In this document: in pieces, positions 10,515-22,862 of the stretch | Numbering within the stretch: position 1 is the first letter of the stretch | How the letters are laid out: every line of letters starts with the position of its first letter | DNA from: Cristatella mucedo | Lineage: Eukaryota; Bryozoa; Phylactolaemata; Cristatellidae | Direction of reading: 5' to 3' | DNA: 64,000 nucleotides | Assembly (NCBI GenBank): GCA_009760855.2 | Contig: WPIO01000009.1 | Location: 3,467,001 to 3,531,000 of the forward strand | Notes under the pieces: generated by a model | The model's database searches: none | What the model was told of the DNA's origin: nothing | What the model saw: only the letters and a program-made list of their open reading frames with translations | Made by a program: the position numbers and the translations under genes

Positions 10515-13500
10515 GCGCTCTTCTTGCGTCTGCTCCTCTTTCTGTCTGCACATAAAATTCTTTACTGCTCTGCCCAGTTTTGGAGGCGCCGCGCTGCTAG
10601 CGTTCGATTGCAGACCAAAAGACGCTTAAGCCATAGAGCCGATAAAAAAAACACGCCCAGTGGCAGAGAACGGCAGCTTGGCTGCTTGGCCACTCTCCCG
10701 GGCGAGCTGCGGTCCAGGCAACCAAGAGTCGTGGCCCAACGACGCGCGCCACGGAGATCAAAGCTTTTCCGAAAGCTTGGCTCCAGCCACGCAGTTATTG
10801 GCAGTGCAGAAGTTTGAGACAAATTGTCAGCAAATCAATGCGACCTTGCCGTCGTTTAACTGGCTACCTCCCAGCCACTAGAAGCAGGCGCCAGTCAGTA
10901 CCCGCAACAGTAGCTGAAGACGGAGGAATGGCAGCTGGAGCAGAGAATCAGCAACCAGCGACAGCGTATCTGCCACCGGAGGAAGAGTAGCAGCACCCGG
11001 AGTCTGAGAAGCATCACCTGACGTCGGACGAGTCACAGCCAATAGGGTAGCAGCAGCAGCAGCAGGCTGTGGCTGGAGAAGCGAGCTCCGCGAGAGTTCT
11101 TACGGTGAACTCAGCACCGAGTGTTCATGACAGTCATGGTCCGGAACCGCCATTTTTTGGATGCGATGGGGTTGTGTCAGCAGTTATGACAGCAGAGAAA
11201 AAGCAGAGCGAAAGTGCCAAGTGTTTACGCAGCATCGCTACGGATTCCTGGAAGCACACGGCAAGGGTGAATGTCCGTGTTCTCTGAGGTTCGAATTAAC
11301 TCAAAGGCTCTGAGCGTACGGACTATATCCGCCTGACATAGCAAGTACATACATTAGAATGAGGTCGGACCAAACGTGAAATCGGTTTTTTCTGGCTGCC
11401 AGCATTGGCAGAGTGGACGGGCTGCCGGGTCTATGGGCGGCACGACTTCCTGGCACATCGCAGAAGGCGAAGTGTTAGAGCGCTCTGAGAAGCGCATGCA
11501 AGTCCGTTAAAATGCGAAATAACTAAACACGGTCGACGGAGCGCTCCGGTACGAGTCTGCGCGTCCAAGAAGGCCTGAGAGGTGTATCTCGAACATTCCC
11601 TTGCTCGAGCCGGCACGCCATAGCCAACTACCTTAGTATTCCTGCCTCGGCCCTTATCTACAGTATCCTTATCGATTGACCCACCCATAAATATACATCA
11701 TATGATCAGGCCATAAGCAGTTTTAAAAGTAAGCAGCTCAAATCCTCAAAGGCCATAATCAATTGGCTCGCCTACAAATAGACATTAAAGGGCCATGCAA
11801 TATTCTTAGCATGAAGATCTATCCACACTATCTGAATACCCAGCTACCCAGCTCAACTCTGAGCTTTACCGGCGGGCTACCCTAAGGCCATAGGGCAGAA
11901 TCGTCCGACGTTATCTAGCCTTCAAAGTCACTGCTGATCTGTTAAACAGGAAATACCTGAGAGCAATCAGAATGCTCGTATAGACATCTGGGATCTCAGG
12001 CGGTCGGGCCTGACTGATGCCTTGATGTAACCTCGTGCAATCGCAGGATGGCTCGAACTAGCAAACTACAATATGAGACAGCTTCTATGTATGTCCCTAC
12101 ATACCTGAATCAATGCCCACCTGTTAGTGCTCCTGCATCCAGATTTAATCTTCGGTCCACATTAGTTTAGTACGGAATCGAATAATGCACAAATTGAGCT
12201 TTAAGCGGATGCTTAAAGCTTAACTGTTTTTTGTTTCATGGCACCGAGTTGCATAGTGTCTTGCGATGTGGCTGTCTTAGGCGATACACCTAAGACTTAC
12301 TTCGTGCCTTCTTGTCAGCACAGCATCGCAAAAGCAAATTTAACCAGGAAGATCCGCAGGGACACTTGCTACGTCAAAGCGAGTGATTCAGTTAGTCCGA
12401 CAGCAAAACCTACTTAGCTGCGGAAAAACCTGGAAATACTAGCTACGGCACTGACACAAGATCCCAGGTGGCGATTAGGCTGACTAATACCACACATTTA
12501 CCTCGATGCTAGGCTGGTAGATATGCAAATATTGCCATCAGCCAAGGGTTTATTGAGAATTTAACATGATAGATGAACCTAAAAATGGCCATTGAGAGCT
12601 AGTAGCAATGTCAGAGTTCGATTCGATATGCCTGCTAGCGTGTATCCTTAGCATTTTTTCTGCATGGAGCTATTTTGCAGAAATTTGTTACAAGGGGAGG
12701 GGTGCCATTTGTAGGTAGGTTCCGGAGCGCCTAAAGGTCTCAATACTTCACTGATTTCCGTTAGTGCCTGCACAGTGCGATCAACCAAGTGCAAGGCTTT
12801 GACAATATCTAGTTCCTATGCTGCAATGCCTGCGACTGCCTTCGTGTAATAAATAGTATGTGCTCTATAAGATGCAGGCTGAAGGCAAAAATTAATGAAA
12901 GTATGGTGTTGATGAATCATATCGCCTAGATTCTCTGCTCATCTTCGTTACTATTCTCTTCGAAGACTTAAATGAATGCAATGGTCGGGGGAAACATGTC
13001 AGTTAAGTGAAGTTGAGCAAAATGATGACCTCCCCATATCTCCTAGACCTGCAAGACCGTTCTCTTCAATTAGGTCAAGGCCTGTCTCAACCTACAGCTC
13101 GTTGATGAAGTCATATGCGATGTTCTTTTGCTCAGTAGTAGCTTTTGAGTATTTAATCATTTTGTTTGAAAGATCCCGTCGCCTAGAGGATAATGTCACT
13201 GACCGATTCCAAAAATAATAATTTCAGGCACGCAAGCCGTGCAAGTCACAACCAGGGCCAATAGCAGTTCGTGTACCCAACAATGCTTTTAGTATGCAGA
13301 GTAGTTCAGCTGCTCAGCCAAGGCTAGCATACTATTGATCTCACTGCTCAAATTGTCCGCGCCATCATTAATCTATCCGTGACGATTGGCATTTCGACGA
13401 CTGAGATTGGTCTAAATGTCACCGATTTTAGTACATAGACTATTGGCCCCAACATTTGTCACATACTTTAGGTCAACTAGTCGCTCGTGCGCCACACCGG

Positions 13501-13608
13501 TCTTGACCTGAATAAACTCGTCCACAAGAGTGAGCTGTTCCTTTATGCTCCCATCGCATGTCTTGTCCGCTTAACGCTCTAATAAGCCTCGCCTTACTCT
13601 TCATCGAG
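10151..13608. other. Unassigned intergenic DNA
   Basis: No exon or known element is recognised. Contents are a short CTCCTG repeat at 10467-10515, a moderately GC-rich patch at 10430-10800, and otherwise non-repetitive sequence with short chance frames. Confidence 0.5.
10467..10515. repeat. Short (CTCCTG)n tract
   Basis: About five exact ctcctg units flanked by cttcctg variants. It uses the same hexamer as the large tract at 22166-22862. Confidence 0.85.
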
Positions 13609-14345
13609 ACGCTTAATGTAATTTAATGTATCTCTTTCTGTAACTCCACAAAGCAGCAAAGACTATGTGGGCGTTATGCAGGTTAGTTTTGCATAGCTCA
13701 CTCACAGCCTAAGCGGCTTTCGGTACGCATTCGGTAGCCAACAGACTTCGTCTCACGCAGCTAAGAGAAAGTGGGAAGCATAGCAGAGTGCGGAGAACAA
13801 TTGAGGTAGTGAGTAGCACGGAGGTAGCAGCTCAGGACCGCTGAAAAGGATGAGCCATAGTCGGCAGCAGGAGAGTGGTTGTCGATGCATAAGAATTGTG
13901 GAAGCGAGCTCCACAGTCTAGGACATGCAGATCTAAAGCTTCTGTTGCCAATAGTCTATAGGCGGAGGAATGGAACAGCTAATTTAGTGTCCATACAGGA
14001 CCTGAGGGTACGAGGAGGCTGAAACAGGTGCAGCAGTTTAGCTAGGTACGGAAGAGCCAAGCCGTAGCTTGGCCCAATAGCTTTCTTTGGCACCCCAGCC
14101 AAAAGGGAATTACAATAATCATACGAGACAGAACTAAGAAGCTAGTTAAATGTTTTTCAAGCCACTGTGGAAGACAGCTCCTAATCTTAGATAAGGATCC
14201 GACATGATGGCTATCTGTAAAAGCAGTCTTCCGAATGAAGCGTTTAAAATGTAGGCAGCTGTCGAAATCGACACCTAAATTTCGAGCCTGTGGGGTTGGT
14301 CACACAACAGAATCACCTATTAGAAGAGCAAAGCCTTACGCTTTC
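13609..14345 (-). mobile_element. LINE family 1, reverse 3' fragment
   Basis: The + strand starts with the reverse complement of the family 3' end (gtaactccacaaag, then actatgtgggcg), then the reverse of the C-terminal ORF including the LRLKTVGD...RLWNSLP and RALRSC regions, and ends near 14345 in the FDSC.NF..FI region. Frames are decayed. Confidence 0.85.
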
Positions 14346-14717
14346 GAACGTTAACGGACGCTTACGAACGAGGTGAGCGTGGGCGTTGAAGAGGTCCTTC
14401 TGAATGCCTGGTTTGGCTATAATGGCGTTCTGTGGAGCCTTTTTGAGAGCGATAGCAGCAAGCCGAAAAGTTAGCTTGGCTCGTGAATTTGAACAGCTCG
14501 AGGAAGGTGCCTCGGTTAAGCGAATCGACCGACGCGTCCTCGCATCGGCAAGGCAGGCCCGGGATCATTAGGAAGTGTATTGCCTCGACTTGTCTATGCA
14601 ACCGAGTTCAGTCTTCAGGTATTACCACGGCCTTCTGTTTCTCCACACCATTCTTTCCCGTAACAATGTGAGCCTTCTTACTCAAAAGGTCAATTGTCCT
14701 CTGCATCGCCTTAACAG

Positions 14718-14832
14718 TAATAATAATTTTGTATATCTTTCTCAGAGAACTCAATCTCTTTCTACGCACTCTAGATTTGCTGCAAAGGAAGCGTGATCGA
14801 ATTGTCAGTGGTAGCTGTGAAGAAACATGACT
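14718..14832 (-). mobile_element. LINE family 2, reverse 3'-tail fragment
   Basis: Has agagaactcaatctctttct and the gcaaaggaagcgtgatcgaat block that follows the tail in other reverse family 2 copies. Only about 115 bp are kept, next to the Gypsy fossil. Confidence 0.7.
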
Positions 14833-15489
14833 TTGCAGCCTGCGAGCACTGGGCGGAGACGCTATGAGGGCTCAGACTGCCTACGTAGCCGCAAGTTCAC
14901 GAGCGATGAAAGGGCAGACGTTGATTCGGCAGATGACTCGGCAGTCCTGCCCAAATTCATGCATTGGCTGCATCTGTGGGGACATCCATCTACCACAAAC
15001 TGCTGCCAGCTGTCGGGCGGGTTCGAAACAAACAATGGCCTGACAATGCGACAAACAGCGCCTGCATGAAATATGAGGGCTGCCGAAGGAGTACAACGGC
15101 AGAGATGGCGAGATCTCTCGACGCCGGCAGCCGTCTCGAGTGTGTAGACTGGGCTTGGCCGGCGTGGTTTGGAATAAAATGTTTGGTGTTGGAGCCAGCA
15201 GGCTTGTTGCTTGGCGAGATACCCAGCGCGACGACAGGTCGGGCGGAGGGCTGTCACATTAGGTGGCTCAGTGGTGGGATTAAGGACGGTCTCTCCACCT
15301 GGATCTTCGTCAAAGTGAGTATAAGCTTGGCAAGAGCTGTGCATGCCACAGCGCTCTGGCCTGAAATACCAGGAAACGGCAAGTGCTAATGCGATCGATG
15401 AGGCATCGAGAGGCCCGTCGAGGGAATGCTTCAGCTGATGCGAGCCGAGTGGAAGCAACAAGCGACAGAACACGGGATGCGAAGGAGCA

Positions 15490-17600
15490 ATAAGAACGTG
15501 AGAAACGGGAGATGGCGATACGGGAACGCGAGGAACGGGAGACAGAGGAGCAATGGGAACGAGCGCTGTGGCAAGATATGATAAAACTGCAATGTCAAGC
15601 AATGCCAAATACGACGGGGTAACTCGGTCGGAACCCTCTGGACCCAGCATGATTCCTGGCCTCGCACTCGTACAGATGACCGAGCAGGATGACTCCGAGG
15701 CGTATTCGCTTACTTTCGAGCGGTTCATGCAGGCCCACAGAGTTGCAGAGGAGCACTGGCCCCCTTCCTGGTCGGCAAGGCTCAGCTGGTTTACCACGCC
15801 CTGCCGGACAATGACTGTGGGATATACGAGGTGGTTAAATAGACGATGTTAAGGAGGTGTAACATTAGACCAGAAACCTTTCGGATGAGGTTTCTAGAGT
15901 CGATGAAGGACAGGAACGAATCCCTCTATGATTTCGCAGCCAGACTCACAGATTATTGCGATAGGTGGTGCCGGGACTGCTGAACGGTCGACGATGTAGA
16001 GGACGCCATCATTTTGGAGCCGTCGGTTTGAAGACTACCGACCGAGGTACAAATCTGGGTGCGGGAGTGACGGCCCAAATCGAGTACGAAGGCTTTGAAC
16101 CTTGCCGACGACTATGCGGAGGCTCGGGACCGCGCGAGGCCGGCAACGAGAGCAACGGAGCCGGAGAATAGAGCGGCTACAAGGCTGCAGGTACTACGTC
16201 GGCTAGAATGCGTACCGCGCACCGTGGCACATCATCCCTGCCAGACAGAAAGTTTTCTGAGGCAAATTGTTTCAACTGTGGGTTACACGGCCATTTTTTG
16301 CTCGCGTGCCCTAGCTAAGCATACTTTTGTGGTAATGGCACGCTGCAAGATATAAGGAGACATGGGATAGCTAAAGGCCAATCCGTGCGTGGCATCGTGC
16401 TCGATACGGGCTGCACGAGGACGATGGTTCGCAGCGCCCTGGTACCACCGGGGAACCTGAGCAGGGATGCTACGATTTACCATGCGATGTGCTCACGGAG
16501 ACACCTCAGTGTACCCCTTAGCACGGGTTGCATGGAGGTGAGTGGAATAACCATCTAGACGGTGGCAGCAGTAGCGTGGAACCTACATGATGATGTGCTG
16601 CTCGGTACGGACATATCATAGTTTCAACTTTTGCTGGGGATGGCGTTACCGATTACCCGTAACCGGGAAGAGATAGAAGATAACTACTTGGTCACAACCC
16701 GAGCCTAAGCCAAGGAGCCTGCCAGGCTTGTGGAGCAGGAGGGGACCCGCCTCAGTCAGGAGCTGAGTCAACACCAGGAGAGGAGGTACTGGTCCCCGAG
16801 CTGAGTGGGCACAAACGGAGGAGACTTGCCCGCCGGGAGAGACATGAAAGCAGGCGGAACCGCCAGACAGAGCAGGAGACCCGACCGGTAGGACAGACAT
16901 CCGAGCCTGTTGTCGGGCTTAGACAGAGGCACTTAGTCAAGCTCCAGGAGTCGGGCCCACGTTTGACCGGGTGCGAAGGTTGATCGGAAATAGCCAGGAA
17001 CCGAAGAAGCATGGCTACGTGATTAATGGGGGTCTGATCTATAAGAGATGGGCCGCCCGGAGGGCCGGCCCAGAGCCCGTAAACCAGCTGTTCCTGCCAC
17101 AACCCTGTCGGAGCAGAGAAATGGGACTAGCACACTCACTTTCACTGGCAGGATATCTGGGGAAGAAAAAACTACGGACAGAATTCTGAGATTTTGTTGG
17201 CCCCTGCGTAGGCCGAACGGTACCACCGGAGCTGCCTGTCTTGCCACAGGTGTGATAGGCGGGTTCCACAACCAGCCCGTTAATTCCTTTACCAATAATT
17301 GACGTGCTTTTCAGGCGCATCGGCATAGACCTCATAGGCCCAATCACCAGGAGCCGATCGGGCGGTGAGTGCATCTTGGTGATCTGTCACTACCCGACGC
17401 GGTATTTGGAAGCCGTACCACTTCGAAAGATTGGCGCGGCCCCGTGGGGCCAGTATAGCCAGGGCGCTCATGGAAATGTTCTCTCAGGTAAAAATACCGG
17501 AAGAGATCCTAACGGATCAAGGATTGAACTTCACTGGGAAGTTGCTGAGAGAGCTATACAGGCGGCTACGTACCAAAGCTCTCAGGAAAAGTCCCTAACG
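15490..17600 (+). mobile_element. Ty3/Gypsy-type LTR retrotransposon fossil (broken)
   Basis: Recognisable parts in order: a gag start with a charged coiled-coil-like stretch (about 15.50-15.60 kb); a gag core whose end resembles the SCAN-like capsid segment of Gmr1-type Gypsy elements (about 15.64-15.98 kb); a CCHC zinc knuckle (about 16.25-16.31 kb); an aspartic protease region with a DTG motif (about 16.39-16.62 kb); and integrase remnants with GIDLIGP (about 16.93-17.55 kb). It is clearly broken, with many breaks. I could not find paired LTRs. It looks old. A LINE family 2 fragment abuts its right end. Confidence 0.8.
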
Positions 17601-17607
17601 ATGATAA

Positions 17608-17820
17608 AACTAACTTACTAGTTATGGGCAAACCCAGTGTGATTCAGAAATTGGAAAGGCTGACGCTCAAAATTGACTCTGCCAGCATATCTCCTGTTGA
17701 ATAAGCTTGAAATCGAGGTGTCATGTTCTAAAGTGATCTCTCGTTAGACGACCACATCAGCTCCACAGTCAAATCTGCCTACTTTCAGCTACATAGCATT
17801 GCTAAAATTCAGTTTGTCAT
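17608..17820 (+). mobile_element. LINE family 2 internal fragment
   Basis: Matches the block after the RT palm: [20 protein letters not shown], then the SISPVE and [21 protein letters not shown] regions. It carries an in-frame TAA where other copies read GAATCT. It lacks the 3' tail, so it is a fragment cut at both ends. Confidence 0.85.
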
Positions 17821-20800
17821 TCAAGGAAAGTAAGTTTCGATGGGTTACTATTGCTACTTTTCCATGTCCAAAAGACTCCTCGGATTACCATAAACTTCCA
17901 AGTTAGAGACTAATCTTGATTATCAGTGGGATTGGGGTTAAATGTATTATCTATTCAAAGTCTTTAAAAATATTATTCAATCTAGCCAATAGCTGCCGGT
18001 GCTAAGGACGAGGTGCAGGTGAATAGGGGACGCTAGCTGGCTTGCTTTACTTTGAGGAGGGCATGATGGGCAAGTGCTAGGCAGAGTCTGACTGTGAGGG
18101 ACAAGCGACAGTGTTGTTCTACTAATGCCTCCTTTTGACCTCTTTATTTTGAACTCATCACTGAATTTTTCGTCGCTAAATCTATTTCAAGGTCTCAAAA
18201 TACTAACAGTCCTCTAGATCCTGTTCCAAAAGTTTTCTTTATGAGGCGCCTAGACAGTTGGCCCCTTTCCATAATAAATAATGTAAATATGTCCTTGTTT
18301 ACAAGTGAAGTAACCCTACGCTCTATATATATAGTGGTTGTCAGGGAACTCATTAAATAGTATAGGCTAGATCATAAGAACCCTAGTAACCTCTGCAGTC
18401 CTATGAGCTTGTCTTTTCGTTTCAGCATGCTCTGTGTACTACGATTGTAAAATTTAGTCCGTGCTATAAACCAGGTTCTCTACTTACCGGTGTCCTTGAG
18501 CGTCTTCTTGTCAGCTGTTACTTTCTGGTATAAGCACATTACTCGTTTGCTACTTTATTCTTGTTTAAGTAGGCTACCTAGTATGCGATTAGCCCTTTTT
18601 TATGATTTATTTCACTTGGAGTTGTAAAGCGCCATTATATAGACTCAGGTCTTTGGATAAAATGTAACAATGACCGGGTATTACTGTTAAAATTATTACT
18701 AGTAGTAGTATTCCTATGATGACTAAAAGGGTGGCTAGGGTCAACTGCAAGGTAAATGACTTCTAGAAAGCTTTCATTCCCGACTTTCTCAGTAGGAGTG
18801 AAGCACCAGAAACCTTATAGAAGCGAATCTGTTGAAATGAGTGGAAATTGTGGGACTAGAAAGCGAACATAAAATACGCGCACATTAAAAATGGTGAAGT
18901 TATATTTGTCCCTCGGCGTTACTGAACATTGCTACCCATACAAATTTGATCGAGAGGGGTCACTGGTTTGGTCATTCGAGCAGGAGGAGGTCACTTGACA
19001 TGCATGACCTTGCCCTTGCGACCCGTTCTTTATAGACTACGCTGGCTTTCGATCTGAAGGTTTTAGTTCCCCGCGATTGTGGACTACGAGCTTGACAGTT
19101 GAAGCTCGATTACGAACAACGAGCCGGACGCTGAAATACATCCGAGCGCTTATGAAATAGCTGCGATGTGCCGAGGCTGATGATGGGTGCGGTTTATAAT
19201 GATGTACGATCGTAATTATTGTCTGACTTATGACCTGACTGCTATATAAGGTTTGTGCGTAGCCACAGCTGCTCACTTGGGAGCAACGGTCTGGCAGTCG
19301 GCGAGTCCTAGTGCAGCGCGAGCTGCTGTAAGCCTGTTAGCGTATCGGCTGGAAGCCACCTGTCGTATCACCAGAATATAAGGGCTGTTGTTGTGCTTTT
19401 TCTAATACCGTGTTGTTTCTAGTACTGCGTGCAGAATATCGAGCGCTGTGTTGTTATCTTCGGCGTTTTGCGAGCTTCAGACCTTTGCACATTGCACGGG
19501 CAACGCCGCTCTCCGAACTACTGAGGGTCGCGCGATCATAACAAGGTCACCACCCGGGATAATCGTGAGGCTGGGCGGAGCATCAACGATAGGAGCATAT
19601 CGATCTCCCAATAGTAACAGTACGCAACTCGGAAGGCCTGTATCAATGTCAGCTAGCTGCGCAGCGTGCAAACGTCGAACGTCGAGGTTAACAATCGACC
19701 TTGATGCGCAGGGCTTCGTTCGCAGCTTCGCCGTCCAACGGAAGCAGGATGACGCGGACCATTGCAATTGCACTAAAGAATATCCAGAAGCATTAGTCGG
19801 CGCGAGTTTCCCCGAACAGATGCGGGCAAATAACGACAGCCTTAGGTTTTCAGCACACGTTTCCAAGTAGTTGGTCTGTTGTTTGGATAGCCGACGAGTC
19901 TCCGTGAGGACGAGCCCACAATTGTAGTAGAACTCGCGTAGTAGTAGAGAATAGAAATCGTAGTAGAAATCGCGGTCATGCACTTTGAGTGGCGAGAAGT
20001 TGTAGCATGAGTCTGGCTGGGGCGGAGCGACATGACGGGCATTGCCACGCCCACATCAATGCGTGAGCGTACCGCTGCCGCACTCGCACACCGTAGCAAA
20101 TATTACGTAGCCGCTGAATGCGCTCAGCCATTGAGTGCGTCGGGCTGTTGCTTGTCATCGAAAATTTGTCCTTTAGTTATCCGAACGCAGGGACTAGCCA
20201 GTCCTCAGCAGTCCTAGCCTGTTCTCAGAAGCGAAACCGATTTCCGGTATCGCTTTAGTGACTGGGCGCATGCTGACTCACCTACCGTCTGACGACGGCG
20301 CTGCTACTTCACGTTCACAGTATCTTTTGTGAAGTTAAAGCAAAGCTAGGGTGGTTCTTGATTGGTATCTTGCCCTGCTATAATCGACCCACGCAAGGGC
20401 ATATGTGTGTTTCAAGGACTAGCCTGGCTTCGCTTCGACGTGCCAGATAAAGCGGTATCATTCACGCATCGGCGAGGACTGGCGGATGCTCCATGAGCTT
20501 CGCTTGCAACGAAGGGCTCAAGCTCGTTAACCGCTACGAAACTCAATTCATTTTCCGTTAGTTCCATCATGGTTGATGACCCTTAGCGGTCATCTGGAAC
20601 TAGTGTCATTGCATTTGACCGCTTCGGCAGGCCGTTACAAACGAGGTATGCGGCTTCCACGTCCGGTCAGAACTGGGCCGCAAACACAGCGCTCGTAGCA
20701 AGCAAAGTGCAACATATCCTGCTCTAGTTTTGAGGATGCTTCATGTTTCTAGTGTCTATTTCGGATTTCTAGTTTTCAGGTATCCTGTGATGTATGGTTG

Positions 20801-21542
20801 AAGATAAAGATTGTGGCCAGCTAACAGCCAAGTGAAGAATTTTAACATTAAAAGGTGTTGAAATTCAGCTTTGCTGTAAAGGTCGTCGGTGATGAACGTA
20901 AAGAGAGAATAGCTACGGCATCTTACGTGCACGGGCGTCTAAATATTACCCATAACAATTTGAAATTTAGCCTGACTAGGCGGCGAACCAGCAAATGAAC
21001 ATCCAGCTAGTCAGTGGCTCTCTTATCATAGCCAAAGACAGACTTATTGTAAGGATGAGCAGGAAAATTTGGCGTGCTAAATGTGTTAGACGTTGGCAGT
21101 GCTTGACGTTATTAGTGACTCCCATGTTGTAGTTATAAGCAGCTGCAAACTTCAGAATGTGTGGTTTAGGCCGCGTACGAAGCGATCCGAAGTGATGGTT
21201 AATCGGTTGTACAAAATGGCCAGTGCCTCCCACATCCTACCCCTATGATGTTTGAATAGGAAAGTGAATGGCGTGGACTTATTAGTAAGGTATGTGCGTT
21301 TTGATTAATGTCGAGCTTCACTTTCCTTAATCGACACACTTGGCGCTTAAGGACCCAGACTCGTTAGCTTCGCTTTGAGATGCTAGCTCAGTCAGCATCC
21401 TTCAAGCATTGGCAAATGCTAGCATCGGTACTGTGCGCTGCGTTTGTGGCAAAGACCTTTAGTTCAGGAGCTGCCACCGAGCGTTCCAAACCTGCACCCA
21501 TCCTGCCACGGAATTTTCCCCAACGAATGTCCACCCTAAGGT
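17821..21542. other. Unassigned DNA upstream of Kv gene B
   Basis: No exon is recognised. The 19.0-20.2 kb part is GC-richer and has long chance frames on both strands and a TATA-like gctatataagg near 19240. An LTR-like or other retroelement origin is possible but not shown. Confidence 0.4.
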
Positions 21543-21570
21543 GGGCGGTGCGGGGGGGGGGGCGGGGTGG
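21543..21570 (+). promoter_or_regulatory. G-run cluster (possible G-quadruplex) upstream of Kv gene B
   Basis: GGG, an 11-G run, GGGG and GG lie within 28 bp, ending 99 bp before the gene B start codon. The run pattern satisfies a simple G-quadruplex rule. A promoter or 5'-UTR role is inference. Confidence 0.4.
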
Positions 21571-21669
21571 AGAAACCAGCATATGAGAAAGTGGTTGGGG
21601 CATAGCTGAGCCGCCCACCTACTACTCTCTGTCGTCGGGTATGTTAACAAGCCAGACGGCAGTAAAACT

Positions 21670-22032
21670 ATGGGAGACTCATTGCAGTCGCGGCTGCAGC
21701 CCATGGATCCGCTGCTGCCGCCCAGCAACCCGGTATCGAGTCCTCTGCCAGCAGCACGTACTCTGCAGCAGCACTCTGAGGATGCGGATGAGTACTTCGT
21801 TATTAATGTCAGTGGAGTCAAATTTGTGGCCACCGGCAAGACGTTGTCGTCTGCCAGCGGCAGCCGCCTCTCCGAGGTGGCTAGCCGTCGAAAAGAGGAT
21901 CCCAGCTACCGGTCTCCTGAGGGCGACTTTTTTTTCGAGCGACACGCCGGCGCATTCGATGCCGTCCTGCACTTTCATCGCACCGGCAAGCTGCATGTCA
22001 TGGGAGGCCTATGCGGAGACCTGTTGAAGCAG
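21670..22032 (+). CDS. Kv gene B, exon 1: N-terminus and T1 (BTB) domain
   Basis: 121 codons from an ATG in a good initiation context (A at -3, G at +4) to a strong donor (AAGCAG/GTATGT) at phase 0. Residues 1-40 are Pro/Ser/Leu-rich. T1 starts near residue 42 with YFVINVSGVKF (usual Kv form NVGG), then FFFERHAGAFDAVLHF near 92-107 and RTGKLHVMGGLCGDLLKQ at the end. The His and Cys of HVMGGLC are the first two ligands of the T1 zinc site; exon 2 supplies the CC pair exactly 20 residues later, giving the canonical HX5CX20CC. This also supports the proposed splice. The domain sets which subunits co-assemble. A huge simple repeat starts about 130 bp into the next intron. Confidence 0.93.
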
Positions 22033-22165
22033 GTATGTGCAGTCGAGTGGATGAAATTATGCATATGTTAGTTTTACTGCAGTGCAACAGATTGGCAGCG
22101 CTATGGCGACAATACAAACGGTTCTCGATATGGCCGAGGTAATGACTAGGAGGCTCCCTCGCACA

Positions 22166-22171
22166 GTGCTG

Positions 22172-22209
<38 letters not shown>

Positions 22210-22225
22210 ACTGCCACCGCTGCTG

Positions 22226-22311
<86 letters not shown>

Positions 22312-22640
22312 TCTGCTCCTCCTGCTCCTCCTGCTCCTCCTGCTCCTCCTGCTCCTCCTGCTCCTCCTGCTCCTCCTGCTCCTCCTGCTCCTCCTGCTCC
22401 TCCTGCTCCTCCTGCTCCTCCTGCTCCTCCTGCTCCTCCTGCTCCTCCTGCTCCTCCTGCTCCTCCTGCTCCTCCTGCTCCTCCTGCTCCTCCTGCTCCT
22501 CCTGCTCCTCCTGCTCCTCCTGCTCCTCCTGCTCCTCCTGCTCCTCCTGCTCCTCCTGCTCCTCCTGCTCCTCCTGCTCCCTCCTCCTCCTCCTGCTCCT
22601 CCTGCTCCTCCTGCTCCTCCTGCTCCTCCTGCTCCTCCTG

Positions 22641-22696
<56 letters not shown>

Positions 22697-22702
22697 CCTG
22701 CT

Positions 22703-22750
<48 letters not shown>

Positions 22751-22862
22751 CCTGCTCCTCCTGCTCCTCCTGCTCCTCCTGCTCCTCCTGCTCCTCCTGC
22801 TCCTCCTGCTCCTCCTGCTCCTCCTGCTCCTCCTGCTCCTCCTGCTCCTCCTGCTGCTGCAC
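22166..22862. repeat. 700-bp CTCCTG / CTCCTCCTG mosaic satellite in Kv gene B intron 1
   Basis: Nearly pure C/T/G on the + strand. It starts with (CTG)n, then blocks of CTCCTG hexamers and CTCCTCCTG nonamers alternate (hexamer blocks near 22228-22312, 22640-22695 and 22707-22750; nonamer blocks between and after), and it ends in CTG units. Every frame is open because the units are multiples of three, so the long poly-Leu or Glu/Gln frames here are not genes. Confidence 0.95.

Noticed and set aside
14862-15797. 311-codon reverse-strand frame
   Set aside because: It lies opposite the 5' part of the Gypsy fossil and flanking DNA. Its composition (Leu/Pro/Ser-rich, no domain) fits an antisense shadow.
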